Assembly: GCA_017591395.1 (NCBI GenBank)
Contig: WEDG01002531.1
Coordinates: forward strand, 77,001 to 141,000
Direction of reading: 5' to 3'
Source of the DNA: Schistocephalus solidus
Lineage: Eukaryota; Platyhelminthes; Cestoda; Diphyllobothriidea; Diphyllobothriidae
Length of the DNA stretch: 64,000 nt
In this document: positions 44,668-56,522 of the stretch, one piece after another
Position numbering within the stretch: position 1 is the first letter of the stretch
Layout of the letters: each line of letters begins with the position of its first letter
Notes under the pieces: generated by a model
What the model saw: only the letters and a program-made list of their open reading frames with translations
Databases searched by the model: none
Told to the model about the DNA's origin: nothing
Program-made: the position numbers and the translations under genes

Positions 44668-47600
44668 TTTTTTTAACAGAAGATAATTGTGTGCGCGAGC
44701 AGGAAGAGGTGGGAGGAAGGATGTATGAATCAATGGAAGGCCAGAGTAGCAGAAAACAAGACTGAACCTGTAACTGACTGCACTAATTTGCTATGCCTTC
44801 ATCAAAATGATTTAATTCAGATAAAGTAGGTTCAACCAAGATATCAGAAAACAGTTGTAGTATGAGCGATCTACAGGACTTTCCCGTGGCAAACTCGGCT
44901 CTGGCCAGACCTTTGAGTTCGCTTAGTTCATTTTTTGTTCATTAATCATGTCTCTGGTAGAACTTTGACAATTAGGTTTCAGAGTTTCAAGATGATTTGG
45001 GGGGATCACAGCGAATCTGCGTTGTTAAACGGAGTTTAGAATTTATATTTGGTTAGCAGCGGCAAGGCACTGTCTAAGCAAACATTAGTAACGAAATAAA
45101 GTTATGACAATGTATGCAGATAAAATGTACAAATACATAACTTGTCCTGCTATGCCAACAGTAAGCGATGTTTAAAATTAATGGTGAACTAGAAAAAATA
45201 GGCAGTGAAAAAAAAACTCCTACCATAAAAATGGAGACAGAGTTCAAAAAGCCTTCATTTTTTAATAGAAGGTAGGAGAAAAAACTGCTTAGGAAAAAAT
45301 GGTCAGGTGGTAGAGTAGGTAATATGGTAGCAGCATTTCAGAATGAGATAATGAAATGTCAAGGTGATTCGTTCTTGATCACTTAGGCGTATGAAACAAA
45401 ATCTAACGAAAATGCGTCAATGAACTTAAGTCCTCAGCGTCTTAGGATCCAGAATTGAATTCTGATGATGGTAAGTATCCAAAGAAACGGTAGCATTTTA
45501 GACTGTGGACCACCGAATGTGTACGTCCGAATGACGTCATCGTTTGGATGGATGGTGATATAAGGAGACATCATAGTTCATGGGCGACCCGAGGTAGCGA
45601 AAATATAGTTTCAAGAGGGTCACTTAAATTCCCGATGTTCCTTTTCTCCGAGTCATGGGGAAAGCTTGGCAATGACAGTGGGACGGATAGGGTTTCTTAT
45701 ACTCCGGAGATCGTCACTCAGTCGGCTATCTCACCCTTAATGATACCCAATAACAGATTAGGCGGATTGGTAGTTAAGGCAGCGTTCAACAGGGTTTGGA
45801 CGACGAAATGCTAGAATATAAACTTCTTTTGGAGTACTTTTGTGGCGAAAAATCACTATTACTGTGTACGGTCTCACAAGATGGATGCCACCCGATATGT
45901 CCCCTTAGCGCGAATAAATTTTCGCTCGTAACTGTTCACAAGTTTCAAACGTTATCACGCCAAATTATTTAAAAGTCACAAAAACTGTACACAAGCCCAT
46001 TGGTAGCGGAATGGCTAATCGATCAAATTCAAGAATTTCAACCGACGGTTTCCTGTCATTGACAGCATGCTCTATGGAGGACGAGAAGTAGCTATCCAAA
46101 AAATGTTGCAACGGACAGTAACCACTGCTGGGAGGCAAGTTAGTATCACTAGTTATGGTAAACATGAATTTATCTAGCCATGGGAGCAGATGAACAAAAG
46201 AATAGTGAAAAGAGGCATTAGAGACTAAGTACGTTTACATATTGAAGGAGAGAACAAAAGTATCATAAGGTATGCAATAGAAATTACCCGACTGTTCAGG
46301 AGGTTACTAGCTGCCACCAGCCGATCAGATCGCGAATGGCGATTGAGGACTCCTCTCTTGTTCGTATACGCTCAACCCTTCATGCATCTGATTGGTGGAA
46401 CCATGCCGACGACCGGGTAATTAGGTCCAATCAAGGACAGGCTCGTGCGGCCTTGTATGCGCGCTTAGTCACCTGTGGTCTTGTGACGCGTCCATAGCAT
46501 GGCCTATGATCATAAATCAGGTTGGGATGACCTCGCGCAGTAGGTTGCACGCAAAGCCTACTGCCAAGTTCTAAGGACACGTAAATCGATAGAATAATTT
46601 TCGGTCCTACACGTATTGCAAACTAAGCCAGTAACTGCAGTTCGTTCCCCTAAATCGAAATATTGTCATGAATTTTTCACAATTGGTCAATGAATGATGT
46701 GCACCCCTAAACATTTTGCATTCGGCTGGGCCGCAGTACGTCAAACGGCCTAGTAGTTAACCCTGCGAGGTCAGCACTGTTTCGCAACTAACTGCACTTT
46801 GTTAAATTTACCAGAATAAATGGCGCACAGTGCAAACAGATCCATATGTCATGCATGCCGAGGACAGCACTCAGGCGTAGTCAGTTGGATCAAAAGTACA
46901 TAAAGCGTCCAAAAATGATACACTCAGGCGGCAGTTGTTTGTGCGCTTTCTCACCAAACTCGCAAATGTGTTACAGCTTCGAAAAGCCATGTTAAGTAGG
47001 GTTGTAATAGTAAATATCGTACGACATAATCCCATAGAATTTCAGTTACGCCAAGATACCGGATTTTGAACGACCTGCAAAAACTACGTTCTGTTACAAT
47101 AACTACTATTCATTCAGTCATTTATTCATTTTCAATGTACTTATAATGTAAAGTAAAGTTCATAGGAAGCATACTAAAATAATTTTACTGTACGCAGGTG
47201 TTAGCACATCATGTGAGTATAGGGTATATTTCGGGTCTGAAAACCTTTCCCAATTGCTGAATATTTTTAAACTCGTCCTGTCATTACATTTGCATTCAGA
47301 GAATAAATACTACGAGCTGGATACATTCCGTCTAAAAATCACAACTTCCTCTACGTTATTCTGAAGTCATCGCATATTTCACAAAAACTTTGCAGTGGAT
47401 GTAGACCATGTTGCATGCCTAATCAGTGACAGTAATAAATGCACACATACGATGCTGTAAGAATCCACATTCCATTGTCTTAAAAAACTAGTAATTACAA
47501 ACGTTTTAAAAAATTTCGTTGATACTTACAGCGAAAAAAGCACACTAATAAGTACACATAGTTACTGTCTCTGATTATGGGTTCGAGTTGAATCTGGAAA

Positions 47601-48250
47601 CGTCAGGCAAATAGAGCTCTTGTCCCAGTGATGGCAGCTACTTCTTCTCAATTACTTCCTGGAACTGGAATTGCTGTTTGTATCAGCAATTACGGAGTGT
47701 AGTTATTTGCGGCCAAAAACACACGCCGAGGTGCATACTGCAGTTGAACCTTTCTGATGAGCGGGTTTCTGACCTAGTTTCAACTTCGGAGAGTTGTCAC
47801 AATTTTTATTTCAATAAATTTACTCATTTAAACGTCCAGAGTTTTTTTGGCTGAAATCAGTATTTGACTAAAGTAGTAAACTTCAAAATTATTCTAAAAT
47901 CTACAGGGGTATCATGGTGGGGGAGGGGAATATAAACCATCGTGAAAGATCGCACGTGAAGCGTGTTTAAAATGAACTCATTTGATCGATTTGGCAGGTT
48001 GAAAAAAGGAAAATTCTTATGTGCGTTCGATGCATTAGTTAGGATAGTGAACATTTGGTGCGGTTCTTAACGAGTTGCTGGGGGAAGCAGTCTGCTTTAA
48101 TAAAAATTTGTTCTAAGTTGAATGAATGTACAAAATGTTTTTTTTTTGGCAATAAGAGTCTTTTGGAACGTTTTATCGAGGAAGTGAGGTTTTTATATCT
48201 GCCATCTGTTGCTATTGGACAGGTAAGTTGAATAGGAGCCAAGCTTTCAT
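44666..48250. other. Unassigned sequence
   Basis: About 3.6 kb with only short frames and no recognised element. A relatively GC-rich block at 46310-46560 differs in composition from its AT-rich surroundings but has no coding signature I can name. Confidence 0.4.
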
Positions 48251-48489
48251 GGTGTAGCATTGTGGAATTTGTTGGGTATGGAAGGCGGGTACACGCATTT
48301 CAGCTGTACGGTCACTTTAGGTTCATGCCTGGTGTTCGATGACCATCGCACTACAATACACCGACACAGTAAACCTCCAACAGATCCATCACCGATAACC
48401 GTTGCCATAAACGCCATACAATTTTCAAGCGACCTTTTCACCAAATACGAAAACTTACAAAGACCACTGAGTACTCCATTAAAGATTCA

Positions 48490-48930
48490 AAACATTTTAT
48501 AAATTAACTAAAAGGCGTCACAATCATACCTGACGAAATACTGGCTTGATTTGATGTGGTCTCGCTCTTCACCTCGATCACACGAGACACTGATCCTAAG
48601 AACTACTTCAGGTCCACCTCAATTATGTGCCCCCCGACACTTTACTCCAACTACTAGATCTTTGTCCAGCAACCAACTTTTCCTTCTCCGGCCACTGCTA
48701 TCAAAAAGTAAAGTATCTCCTATGCAATCACCCATGTCCGATTATCTCACCGAAGCCGTAATTAAAAAATTAGAATCGATAGATCTTCCTGAAATTAAAC
48801 CAAAATTAGGGTTAAGCTACGTAGATGACACATCTGTCATTATCCAGAAAAAAACGCTTAAAGATGCTCAAACAAATGTGAACTCTACGTTTCAAGGAAT
48901 TTGATTCACGTTCTGAATATCTTGTGCATC
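48490..48930 (+). mobile_element. Penelope-like RT fragment, plus strand
   Basis: Degenerate peptides in three frames: GVTIIPDEI, FDVVSLFTSI (about 48555), TNFSFSGHCYQKVK (about 48680), SPMSDYLTEAVIKKLESID and LSYVDDTSVIIQKKT (YVDD, about 48820-48855), DAQTNVNSTFQGI. The order matches a Penelope RT. It ends in a stop at 48902. Confidence 0.75.
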
Positions 48931-49064
48931 GAAAAATTGATAGATTCTCCATGCATCAGTTTATCACAAAGAAACATATTCTGAGGTCATCCTACACTTT
49001 GAGAGTCACCACTTCATTAATAATAGTGAACATTTGATTTCCAAGTGGTATGTCAAAGGAAGAA

Positions 49065-49340
49065 GAGGCGTTCACTGGTAGATGCTCATTAGGTGCCTGA
49101 AGTTTCGGGAAGTTGCTTCGTTTACCCACCTTCTTAAACTTTGAGAGTCATGCTCACCGCTCTCATTATACGTCACTCTTTGCCTGGTGCATATCGGACC
49201 GCCTGTCTGGCTGCGTCGGATCCGTACCTGACCGATGCCTGTGTCGCCATTGCCACCCCCGCTGTGTTCGAGTCGACCGATCTTTAACAAAAGCTTGTTC
49301 CTCTCCCGTCCTCCTTGGTCTCGGAGATAATTGGCAGCCC
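49065..49340 (+). repeat. Penelope-associated terminal repeat, copy 1
   Basis: Similar to the reverse complement of about 51350-51625. Both encode the segment AHRSHYTSLFAWCISDRL in the same relative sense. With its partner it brackets the minus-strand Penelope element at 49350-51350 in inverted orientation. Confidence 0.7.
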
Positions 49341-49349
49341 AGATTTGTC

Positions 49350-51350
49350 TACGCCCTAAGTGTCTTCTGGCCTGAGGGTTCGTAAGGTCAGATAGGGGTC
49401 AGGTAAATTAATGTGACGGTTGACTGCGTGGTCGGTGGACATCCAGGCTTCTTTGACGTGTGATCCTCGCCTCGGACTACGATTTAAACGGCGTAAAAGT
49501 GGAAGACATGGGCCATCTGCGCGGCATGGGTTGCCATCTCTGACTTTGTGTCCAACCTTCGTACAGCCAACTGATGCTCGTGCATTCGCGTTTGTTGCTG
49601 TCGGCCGGCTTCTCCAACATATCTGCACATCCCGCGGCTACAAGGAAGGCGGTAGACAAAGGCCGACTTCTCCTGCTCAGGGATAGGATCTGCTAACGGA
49701 TTATCGAGTTAGGCTTGTGGGCATCTCCTATTCCGAGAGGTGCAAGGGATCTAGCTACTGTTTCAGAGACCTCGTAAATATACGGAATGCTCCATCGTGA
49801 CTTTGACTGTTAAGGCTCTTCGTTCAGCTTTTTGTGGCCCCCCAACTCCCGTTCAATGAACGCTCTGGTGATAACGCTGGCGCTGAAAAAGCTCACGGAG
49901 ATGCTTAATATCGTCCCGTTTGGCGGCTAGCGTGCTGCAGTGAGTTTAACTTCGTCGGTATGCCGTGCGTACACAGCTTAGCTTGTGTTGCAGCGTATGC
50001 CAAGCTATTGTAACTCAGCATTGGTAATGTGTTCGTCGGTTTATGCTAGACTGACGTCTACATTTGTCCTCTGGTATGCGTGGCAGACTAGAACCTTTTA
50101 AAACGGAAGTCTGCCCTCTACTTATTCTTCTGGTGTGAACTGTAGATCGGTTAAAATGGGAGTTCAATCGCTCTTTGCAGTGGGTGATTCTATCCTGGTC
50201 GATGATGACGAAGGTGTCGTCAACGTAGCGTGCCCAAAAGTTGTGTTTTTCTTGAACAGCCGGGCTCTTTGGAGCTTTTTGCAGAACTGTAGGGTCCAAG
50301 CAGTGTTTGTGCTCAGTGCACTAAAATCAACAGGCCAAATTCCAGGGTTCTCTAAAAGGCCGAAGACACCAGAATGAGGGCTTTATTGTACACAAGAAGC
50401 GAGAGTTGCCGTCTCAGGCAGTGGCTTACTGGCGGAGCCGGAGCTAGTGTTGACTGCGTTCAGCCACGCCAGAGAGGGAGAGTGAGTGAGACGATGATGG
50501 CAGCTGCTTAAATGGGTCTGTGGAGCAAGTGAAGTCTTGTCCAATCGGTGTGCTGCATTTCTCGTGTGTCTAGACCAAGGGGTCAGCTGTTCAATTGACA
50601 CTTGGACAGACGCGATGACGCTCAACGCATTTGCGTGCGCGGGAAGTCGGTTATGGTTCAGAGATCTGCTAGTCGGTAGGCTGCTGGCGGCGACGTTGCA
50701 TGACCTTATGAGGCAGTGAGCCTTGAACAAGGACGCCGGACATGGGTGGCATCGTTGGGCACGTTGGCTACAGAACCACCTCGACAACGAGCCCATAGAT
50801 TGATTCATCGGGGGTACCCTTTTGCGTTGCTCATATGAGCTCCCTTTGAAGGTGATCAATGCATTTAATCAATACTCCATGATTTCAATGAGCTCTTTGA
50901 GTTGCGGGCCGACCTCGCTCTCATCGTGACACGAGTCACCGAGTGTTTCGATGGCAACAACCTTTGGCTTGGACGTGAAGTTTGAGGTAACATAAAATGA
51001 CACCATCCTCTCATCCAATTAAATAATGACCGTCTTTATTTTAGTGAGAAATTGTTCTGCCAAGTTAACTGTTGTCTATGAGCCCACTTTGAGGAACTTC
51101 GATGTCTGGGGGTAGAGACGATTGGCCGTAGAAGAATGTCTGACTTGTGGATTTTTTGGAGGCCATAGCCGCTTCTGTGGGCTTTGATTGTGATGACCTT
51201 ATCTTTCTTCAGTCTAACCAGAACTCTGCTCACCTTCGCTAGTAGTGACTTTAAACTGGCGGCGTCACTGATTTTGTAGGACTCTCGATCGTTAAGGAGC
51301 ATTCGGATTTTGCTTTGGTAGTCCTCCTTGTCAATGCCTTATTAACCCTC
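49350..51350 (-). mobile_element. Penelope-like element, minus strand, decayed
   Basis: Minus strand from right to left. N-terminal RT part is at 51302-51036 (MLLNDRESYKISD, VRLKKDKVIT, GLQKIHKSDILLRPIVSTP). A degenerate FKGSSYEQRKRVPP/SMGSL segment lies near 50830. A foreign Ala/Ser/His-rich segment occupies about 50370-50745. The catalytic RYVDDTFVIIDQDRITH (YVDD) is near 50220. The C-terminal region of GIY-YIG type is at 49660-49360 (TRMHEHQLAVRR-like, then VKEAWMSTDHAVNRHINLP). Many frame breaks. Confidence 0.75.
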
Positions 51351-51625
51351 AGGTCAGCAGACCGTCAGGGGAGAGAAACAAGCCTTTGTGAAAGGTCGGT
51401 TGACTCAAACACACAGCGGGCGCGGCAACGGCGATGGTCGGGTACGGGTCCGACGCAGCTGAACAGGCGGTCCGATATGCACCAGGCGAAGAGTGACGTA
51501 TAATGAGAGCGGTGAGCATTAATGACTCTCAAAAGTCTCCGGAAGATGGATAAACAAAAGCAACTACCCGAAACGTCAGACACCTAATAAACCTCTCCCG
51601 TTGAAAACCTCTTCTTCCTTTGGGT
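51350..51625 (-). repeat. Penelope-associated terminal repeat, copy 2
   Basis: Inverted partner of 49065-49340, at the 5' side of the minus-strand Penelope element. Confidence 0.7.
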
Positions 51626-52790
51626 AACCCTCGTATCTCACAAAAGGAGTTCTATCTACATTCTCCAGAATCAAGCCGTAAACACTGCTCTGATGACTTT
51701 GCATAAAAGTTTCCTCACCCCTTCCGCACAATTGACTGAACGCATAGTTGGAGCAGGAATGCCTGTCAAAAACACTTGGTCGCTTCTGGAAGCCAAAAAA
51801 CACTTTGCGTCAAAGCCAGCTGCGGGAAACATCGTGAACGTAGGGACTATTTTATTACCAGGTTTGTGAATTTACCAAAAGCCTTTGAATCTCGGATATC
51901 CGTAACGAGATATGCGCATGTAGTAGAAAAGGATACGATGGCATGGTTACTTTAGCAGACATCAGACCGGTCTTGAATCTACCGGCGGCAGATCGCTATG
52001 GGCAGTGTTCGTACTACTCTCACGCTTATCGGGCTCATCTCACCTTACGAATCAGCTGCAATTAGCTCATATCAAAAACTGAGTACCGGTAAGTCCCGCG
52101 AATATTCCGGAACTTCTTCCTGACCAAGGCGTTGGGTGTCTCGTGTAACGATCTGTCAGGCAAGAATGAATTCATCCATGCAATACCGACCATTAACTTC
52201 GAGCTCAGCGATGATGCCCTTAAGACTCATTTTCTCGATCTTGTGAGATACGGTCCAAGTGGTGAACCCTCTGTACACCGTCTATCTGCCTGTATAACTG
52301 GCCATTGCAGAGTGAACTGAAACAGTTTGAATGCATTGGATCGGAATTTCTAAAGGCTTTTACGGGCATACCTATCTTGTTGCTCGTGTCCCGAATAACT
52401 TCACAGAGGTGGTCTCTTGTTTCTGCAACGGATACTTTGTAAAGAGCGATGATGAAGCTAACAAGAGCATCCTCCGTCCACCAACGTTCCTGTTCCTTGC
52501 AGCGTCAACAAACTAAATAAGTTGTTCAAAAATTTGAGATAGGTAACTCCAGTTGCGTATGCGTTTCTCTTAGTCATCTGGAATATTCAACATTAGGCGC
52601 AGAGTTAGCGGTTCGTGAATCTTTGGAGGCCTAACGACTCTGGTTTTCATCGTACTCTACAGGCCTCAAAGTCTTTCAATGTCCTTGTTAGACAAAAAGA
52701 CCTTCTTTATGGAGGTCTTTGAGGACTGTCATCAACTGGACCCTCAACGGCCTCGTGCTGGTCCGATTTTGTCTTTCTTAGGCACCTGAG
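51626..52790 (-). mobile_element. Another Penelope-like RT fragment, minus strand
   Basis: Minus-strand peptides in order: KEGLFVSNKDIERL (about 52720), TRVVRPPKIHEPLTLRLML (about 52640), SSLFTKYPLQ and ETRDHLCEVIRDTSNKIGMP (about 52420), FNGQLYRQIDGV-like (about 52290). These follow the Penelope RT order with many frame shifts. It differs in sequence from the two elements to the left. The portion left of 52150 is too degraded to align by eye. Confidence 0.55.
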
Positions 52791-52819
52791 AAGTAGTCGC
52801 ACTCGAGTAGTACTGGTGG

Positions 52820-52910
52820 ACCGGACAGATTATGTTGCGAAACTAGAAGAAATCTTGGTCAGATCAGACCGTAAATTATGACCGCTTTCGTACTTTCCTT
52901 GCTGCAAACG
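52820..52910 (+). mobile_element. Penelope N-terminal fragment in opposite orientation
   Basis: Plus-strand reading gives RVVLVDRTDYVAKLEEILVR, which matches the segment that should lie just upstream of the minus-strand fragment ending near 52790, but on the other strand. An open frame continuing at 52928-53137 has no match. Confidence 0.5.
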
Positions 52911-53139
52911 GCTCCCGTCTCCCTGGAATGAAAAGCCAAGTGGATGAGGCAATGCATGTTGACTTTCAACACCACAATTATCATCCGACTAAGAAACCAC
53001 TCGATCGCCTTTCCACCTACTTTTGGGGTCGTAGCAACAAGAGAGCACCAACAGCTGGATTGAAGAGAGTTGATTCCATATGGGCAGAAACTGACATTGG
53101 TATTTACTGGTATAGTATACTTTTTATAATAATATAAGC

Positions 53140-54118
53140 TTAACCTGATCTACTATCAAATCCCCGAATAACGGTAGTGCAACAGGTTTCGATTGTAGAC
53201 ATTGTGTTCGAATTCTGTGCGATTAACGGAAAATTAATTTTAAAAGGGCTTTGCAGTGATTGGAAAATCCACTAGTGCCATCCTACCAACTCTTTGCATT
53301 CTTCCAATCAGAATCCCATTTGCCGAACAGACACTCACTGAAGTCTTTAACATAAACTCAACTGACTAGAGAGTTTTGGCATCATGTTCTGCATGGGGAT
53401 AATTAATGTCAGGGCATGAAGCCCGAATCGAAGTATACAGTACGGTCTGACCACACCCCCTTGGTAAGTTACACTTGGACCGTCATGTTGTGGCCCAAGC
53501 ATCAAAGGTCTGAATAAACTACACTGAAATATAACAAAGGCAACGTCTTTTTGTCTGAAGCTAAGAAAAGTCTAAACAAGCTTTCGTGCAGCAAGTTTAA
53601 CTCGCCTTCTATCCATCAGTAAACCAAGGAGGTTGTTTTACGAACGTTATCAGATTTTAGGCATCCCCTCATCACAGGTGACATTCTGAATTCGACTATC
53701 TGTTACGCATTTGAAGTTTTACTAAAGGTACGTCTTTTGCGATTCTCGGATATCGCACCTCCTTAGCTACCAACGTCCTATACTAGCAGCTTATTGACGT
53801 AAACTGTTCTGTAAACGCTAGACAAATTCAAAACTACCCCACGGTTAACTGCAGGTAAGGACACAAAAGACGATGTGATTATTCCGGCAACAAAACGGTG
53901 GACATAAAACCTTTTAAACTAACAGTTGACACTATTAAGCAAGATGGTACATATTACAGAAGCCGGCAAGGCTTCCAGTAGTTATAGCGCATGTGATGGA
54001 TTCTCCGCCAAGCGAGTCATGGTATGATAACAATCAATCTACGATGCCATTGTAAGGTTTTAAATTATTATGATTTGTTTAGCATATATATATAGAGAGG
54101 TTAAACAGTGGGGAACAT
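53140..54118. other. Unassigned sequence
   Basis: No coding signature or repeat recognised between the Penelope fragments and the ribozyme array. Confidence 0.4.
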
Positions 54119-54279
54119 TCATTTTGATTGTAGATTCATTTCGATCCTCGATGAAATTCGCCAGTTACCTACCGGCGATAGGTGGTGGCAACTGGCGGGC
54201 GGGACAAAATGATCGAGTGAGATCCTTACCACATTAGTGAGTGTAACGCACTTGTTTGGTTTGTTTATGTACCTCACTC

Positions 54280-54350
54280 GCACAAGCGCATATGATGTAC
54301 TGATGATCGGTAATGACCGTGAAACAGCTGTCTGCGTCTTGCCTGTTGCA
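54280..54350 (+). ncRNA. Minimal hammerhead-like ribozyme, array copy 1
   Basis: Core CTGATGA (54300-54306), stem II CGGT-AATG-ACCG, GAAA, stem III AC-AGCT-GT, cleavage C, then TGCGTC. TGCGTC pairs with GATGTA before the core (six pairs, two of them wobble). A second helix beyond an internal loop (GGCA/TGCC in copies 2 and 3) is weakened here to CGCA. A U-U mismatch flanks stem II next to the core. Confidence 0.65.
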
Positions 54351-54512
54351 CTCTTAGCAAACATATTTGTGCTATATATATGGTATGTGTCCTATGACAC
54401 AACGTTCGTTTATCGCCGGTAGGTAACTGGCGGGCGGACAAAATGGGATCGAGGAGATCCTTACCACATTAGTGAGTGTTACGCACTTGTTTGTTTGTTT
54501 ATGTACCTCACT

Positions 54513-54582
54513 GCACAAGGCATATGATGTACTGATGATCGGTAATGACCGTGAAAACAGCTGTCTGCGTCTTGCCTGTTGC
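54513..54582 (+). ncRNA. Minimal hammerhead-like ribozyme, array copy 2
   Basis: Same architecture as copy 1, with intact distal helix GGCA/TGCC. It has one extra A after the core (GAAAACAGC rather than GAAACAGC), which would alter stem III. Confidence 0.6.
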
Positions 54583-54748
54583 ACTCTTTAGCAACATATT
54601 TGTGCTATATATATGGTATGTGTCCTATGACACAACGTTCGTTTATCGCCGGTAGGTAACTGGCGGGCGGACAAATGGGATCGAGTGAGATCCTTACCAC
54701 ATTAGTGCGAGTGTTACGCACTTGTTTGTTTGTTTATGTACCCTCACC

Positions 54749-54817
54749 GCACAAGGCATATGATGTACTGATGATCGGTAATGACCGTGAAACAGCTGTC
54801 TGCGTCTTGCCTGTTGC
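54749..54817 (+). ncRNA. Minimal hammerhead-like ribozyme, array copy 3
   Basis: Best copy: CTGATGA, stem II CGGT/ACCG, GAAA, stem III AC/GT with four-base loop AGCT, cleavage after GTC. Long stem I: GATGTA/TGCGTC, internal loop, then AGGCA/TGCCT and outer GCA/TGC. This is the type I layout with minimal stem III reported for Penelope-like elements. Confidence 0.7.
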
Positions 54818-55029
54818 ACTCTTAGCAACATATTTGTGCTATATATATATATATATATATAAAATTGTGATTAGTTTCTTCAATTGTTAAAAGGCACCCA
54901 TCGGGTTTTTAGTAAGCAGGAATTTCATTTCTCACAATCCAACCGTAAAATTATTCATTTAATTTGATTAAGTCTTCGAACCATTAACCATATTTTGCCA
55001 TAGACAAATAATTTAAACTGCCTGTTGGG

Positions 55030-55480
55030 ATCTGTTTGATTTTATATCCCAATGTACTTGGTGCATGCTCATAATTTCTCTACGACACGAGGACGTTTCA
55101 AGGATGCGGCTAGTGAACTCCTGAAAGATGCCTTTAACCAAGTCGTTACAAAACGTTCCCAGGAGCGAGACTTTGCTAGTGTTCTCAACCAACCCCTCTT
55201 TTACGAGGCAAAGGCGATAGGGTTGGTGGATACAAACCTCCATGTGCATTTACTATTTACTTGCTCCTGTGGAGCAGGTGGCTATATTGGTCGCACGACG
55301 GAGCTATCCCAAATGAATAAGAGAACATCTCCCAGCATGAGACTGGAGAAAAGGGGAAGTCACAAGCATAAACAGTGCCCTCCTTGCACATATTGTTGAC
55401 TCTGGACATAGTGCGGACCACAGCGAAGCTTTCCGTGCAAGTTGTAAGGTCCTCCACCAAACCATTAAAAAGCCACCGGG
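55030..55480 (+). mobile_element. Penelope GIY-YIG endonuclease fragment
   Basis: The plus-strand peptide LLFTCSCGAGGYIGRTT (YIG motif) is followed, after a frame shift, by INSALLAHIVDSGHSADHSE. This is the usual arrangement of the C-terminal endonuclease in Penelope-like elements. No RT core is present between the ribozyme array and this fragment. Confidence 0.7.
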
Positions 55481-56480
55481 ATAACGTCTACTGGCAGCAG
55501 CAGAAGCTACTATTGCAGTGCGAAAACCCTTAGCTCAGCTCTTTACGACCGACTCACATTAGCTGTGCGTCTTCAGTGCCTTTCAACCACTCTGGCAGTG
55601 CGATTTTCATTACATATAATCCCGACGATCCACCGGTCGTCGTCTCGTCTCGTGTTCCCGTAAGCTGGATCCGCAATGTGACGGTTTACGTTATTTACTT
55701 CAATGTCCTAGTACACCCTAGACACTTCCGGAACCATTTTCGTCTGTGTCCTGCGAAGAAAGTTATCAGACGCATACACCTCCAGACTGCGTTACCCCTT
55801 AGAATTCACACCGCCAGTTTTCACCGATAGAAGGTGCAGCAAAGGTGCTGAAACAGACATAGTTGGAGCGCGCGTGAACGTCTCAGCTGATTGACTAGCG
55901 AAACACCTTTGTTTGTCTTCTCACCAGAAAACTGCTCGCTCGAAGCTCGCCCATTGTCACCATCTCAATAATATTTTGTAAAGATAAAATAACCGGTTCC
56001 AAAATTTCTTTCTATTATTACCTGTCGCTGAAGCTCGCCCAGAGGTCTACATCAAAGATTCCTAGCAAATTATCTCGGTTTCCAGGGTCCACTTTTCGTC
56101 TAGCAATCGTGCTTATTGCGGTATGCATGCCAAGCGAAGAAGAGGGTGTTTCCGGGAGGGATGATATTTTGTGCATACAATGACGGTTGGTGAATTTGAT
56201 CACACCTGCCGTATTAAACGACAAAGCAAATTATTATCTGAAGTGCAGTTTTAGTCGACGTTCACCTGATGTCAAATCGATGCCCTTTGTTTCCACTCTC
56301 CACACTTAAGGCGCCTACACTTGTTAATCCAATCTATGAATGCCAGCAACAGTACTCGCAACTGAGAGGTGTGTCATGTGCCCACAAACCATTTCAGCTT
56401 GCGCCGACGAGCATGGTCTGGAGGTCTTAATGCACTGGACGGACCACATGACTTAACATACACCCTGCACACTTTATCTC

Positions 56481-56522
<42 letters not shown>

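Larger units (their letters stand above)
54119..54862 (+). repeat. Tandem array of ~234-bp ribozyme-bearing units
   Basis: Three units in direct orientation (ribozyme cores at 54300, 54532 and 54768, spacing 232 and 236). Each has CGCCGGTAGGTAACTGGCGG at one end, ATCCTTACCACATTAGTG in the middle, and a short TA tract after the ribozyme. The left edge (about 54141-54180) is an inverted partial copy of the unit start. The array precedes a Penelope GIY-YIG fragment at 55040, so it probably represents Penelope terminal repeats. Confidence 0.85.

Noticed and set aside
45461..45500. CTGATGA...GAAAC resembling a hammerhead
   Set aside because: The intervening sequence does not form a stem II and no stem I pairing is seen.
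55888..55915. CAGCTGATTGACTAGCGAAAC resembling a hammerhead near the Penelope fragment
   Set aside because: The core has an extra T (CTGATTGA) and no convincing stem I.
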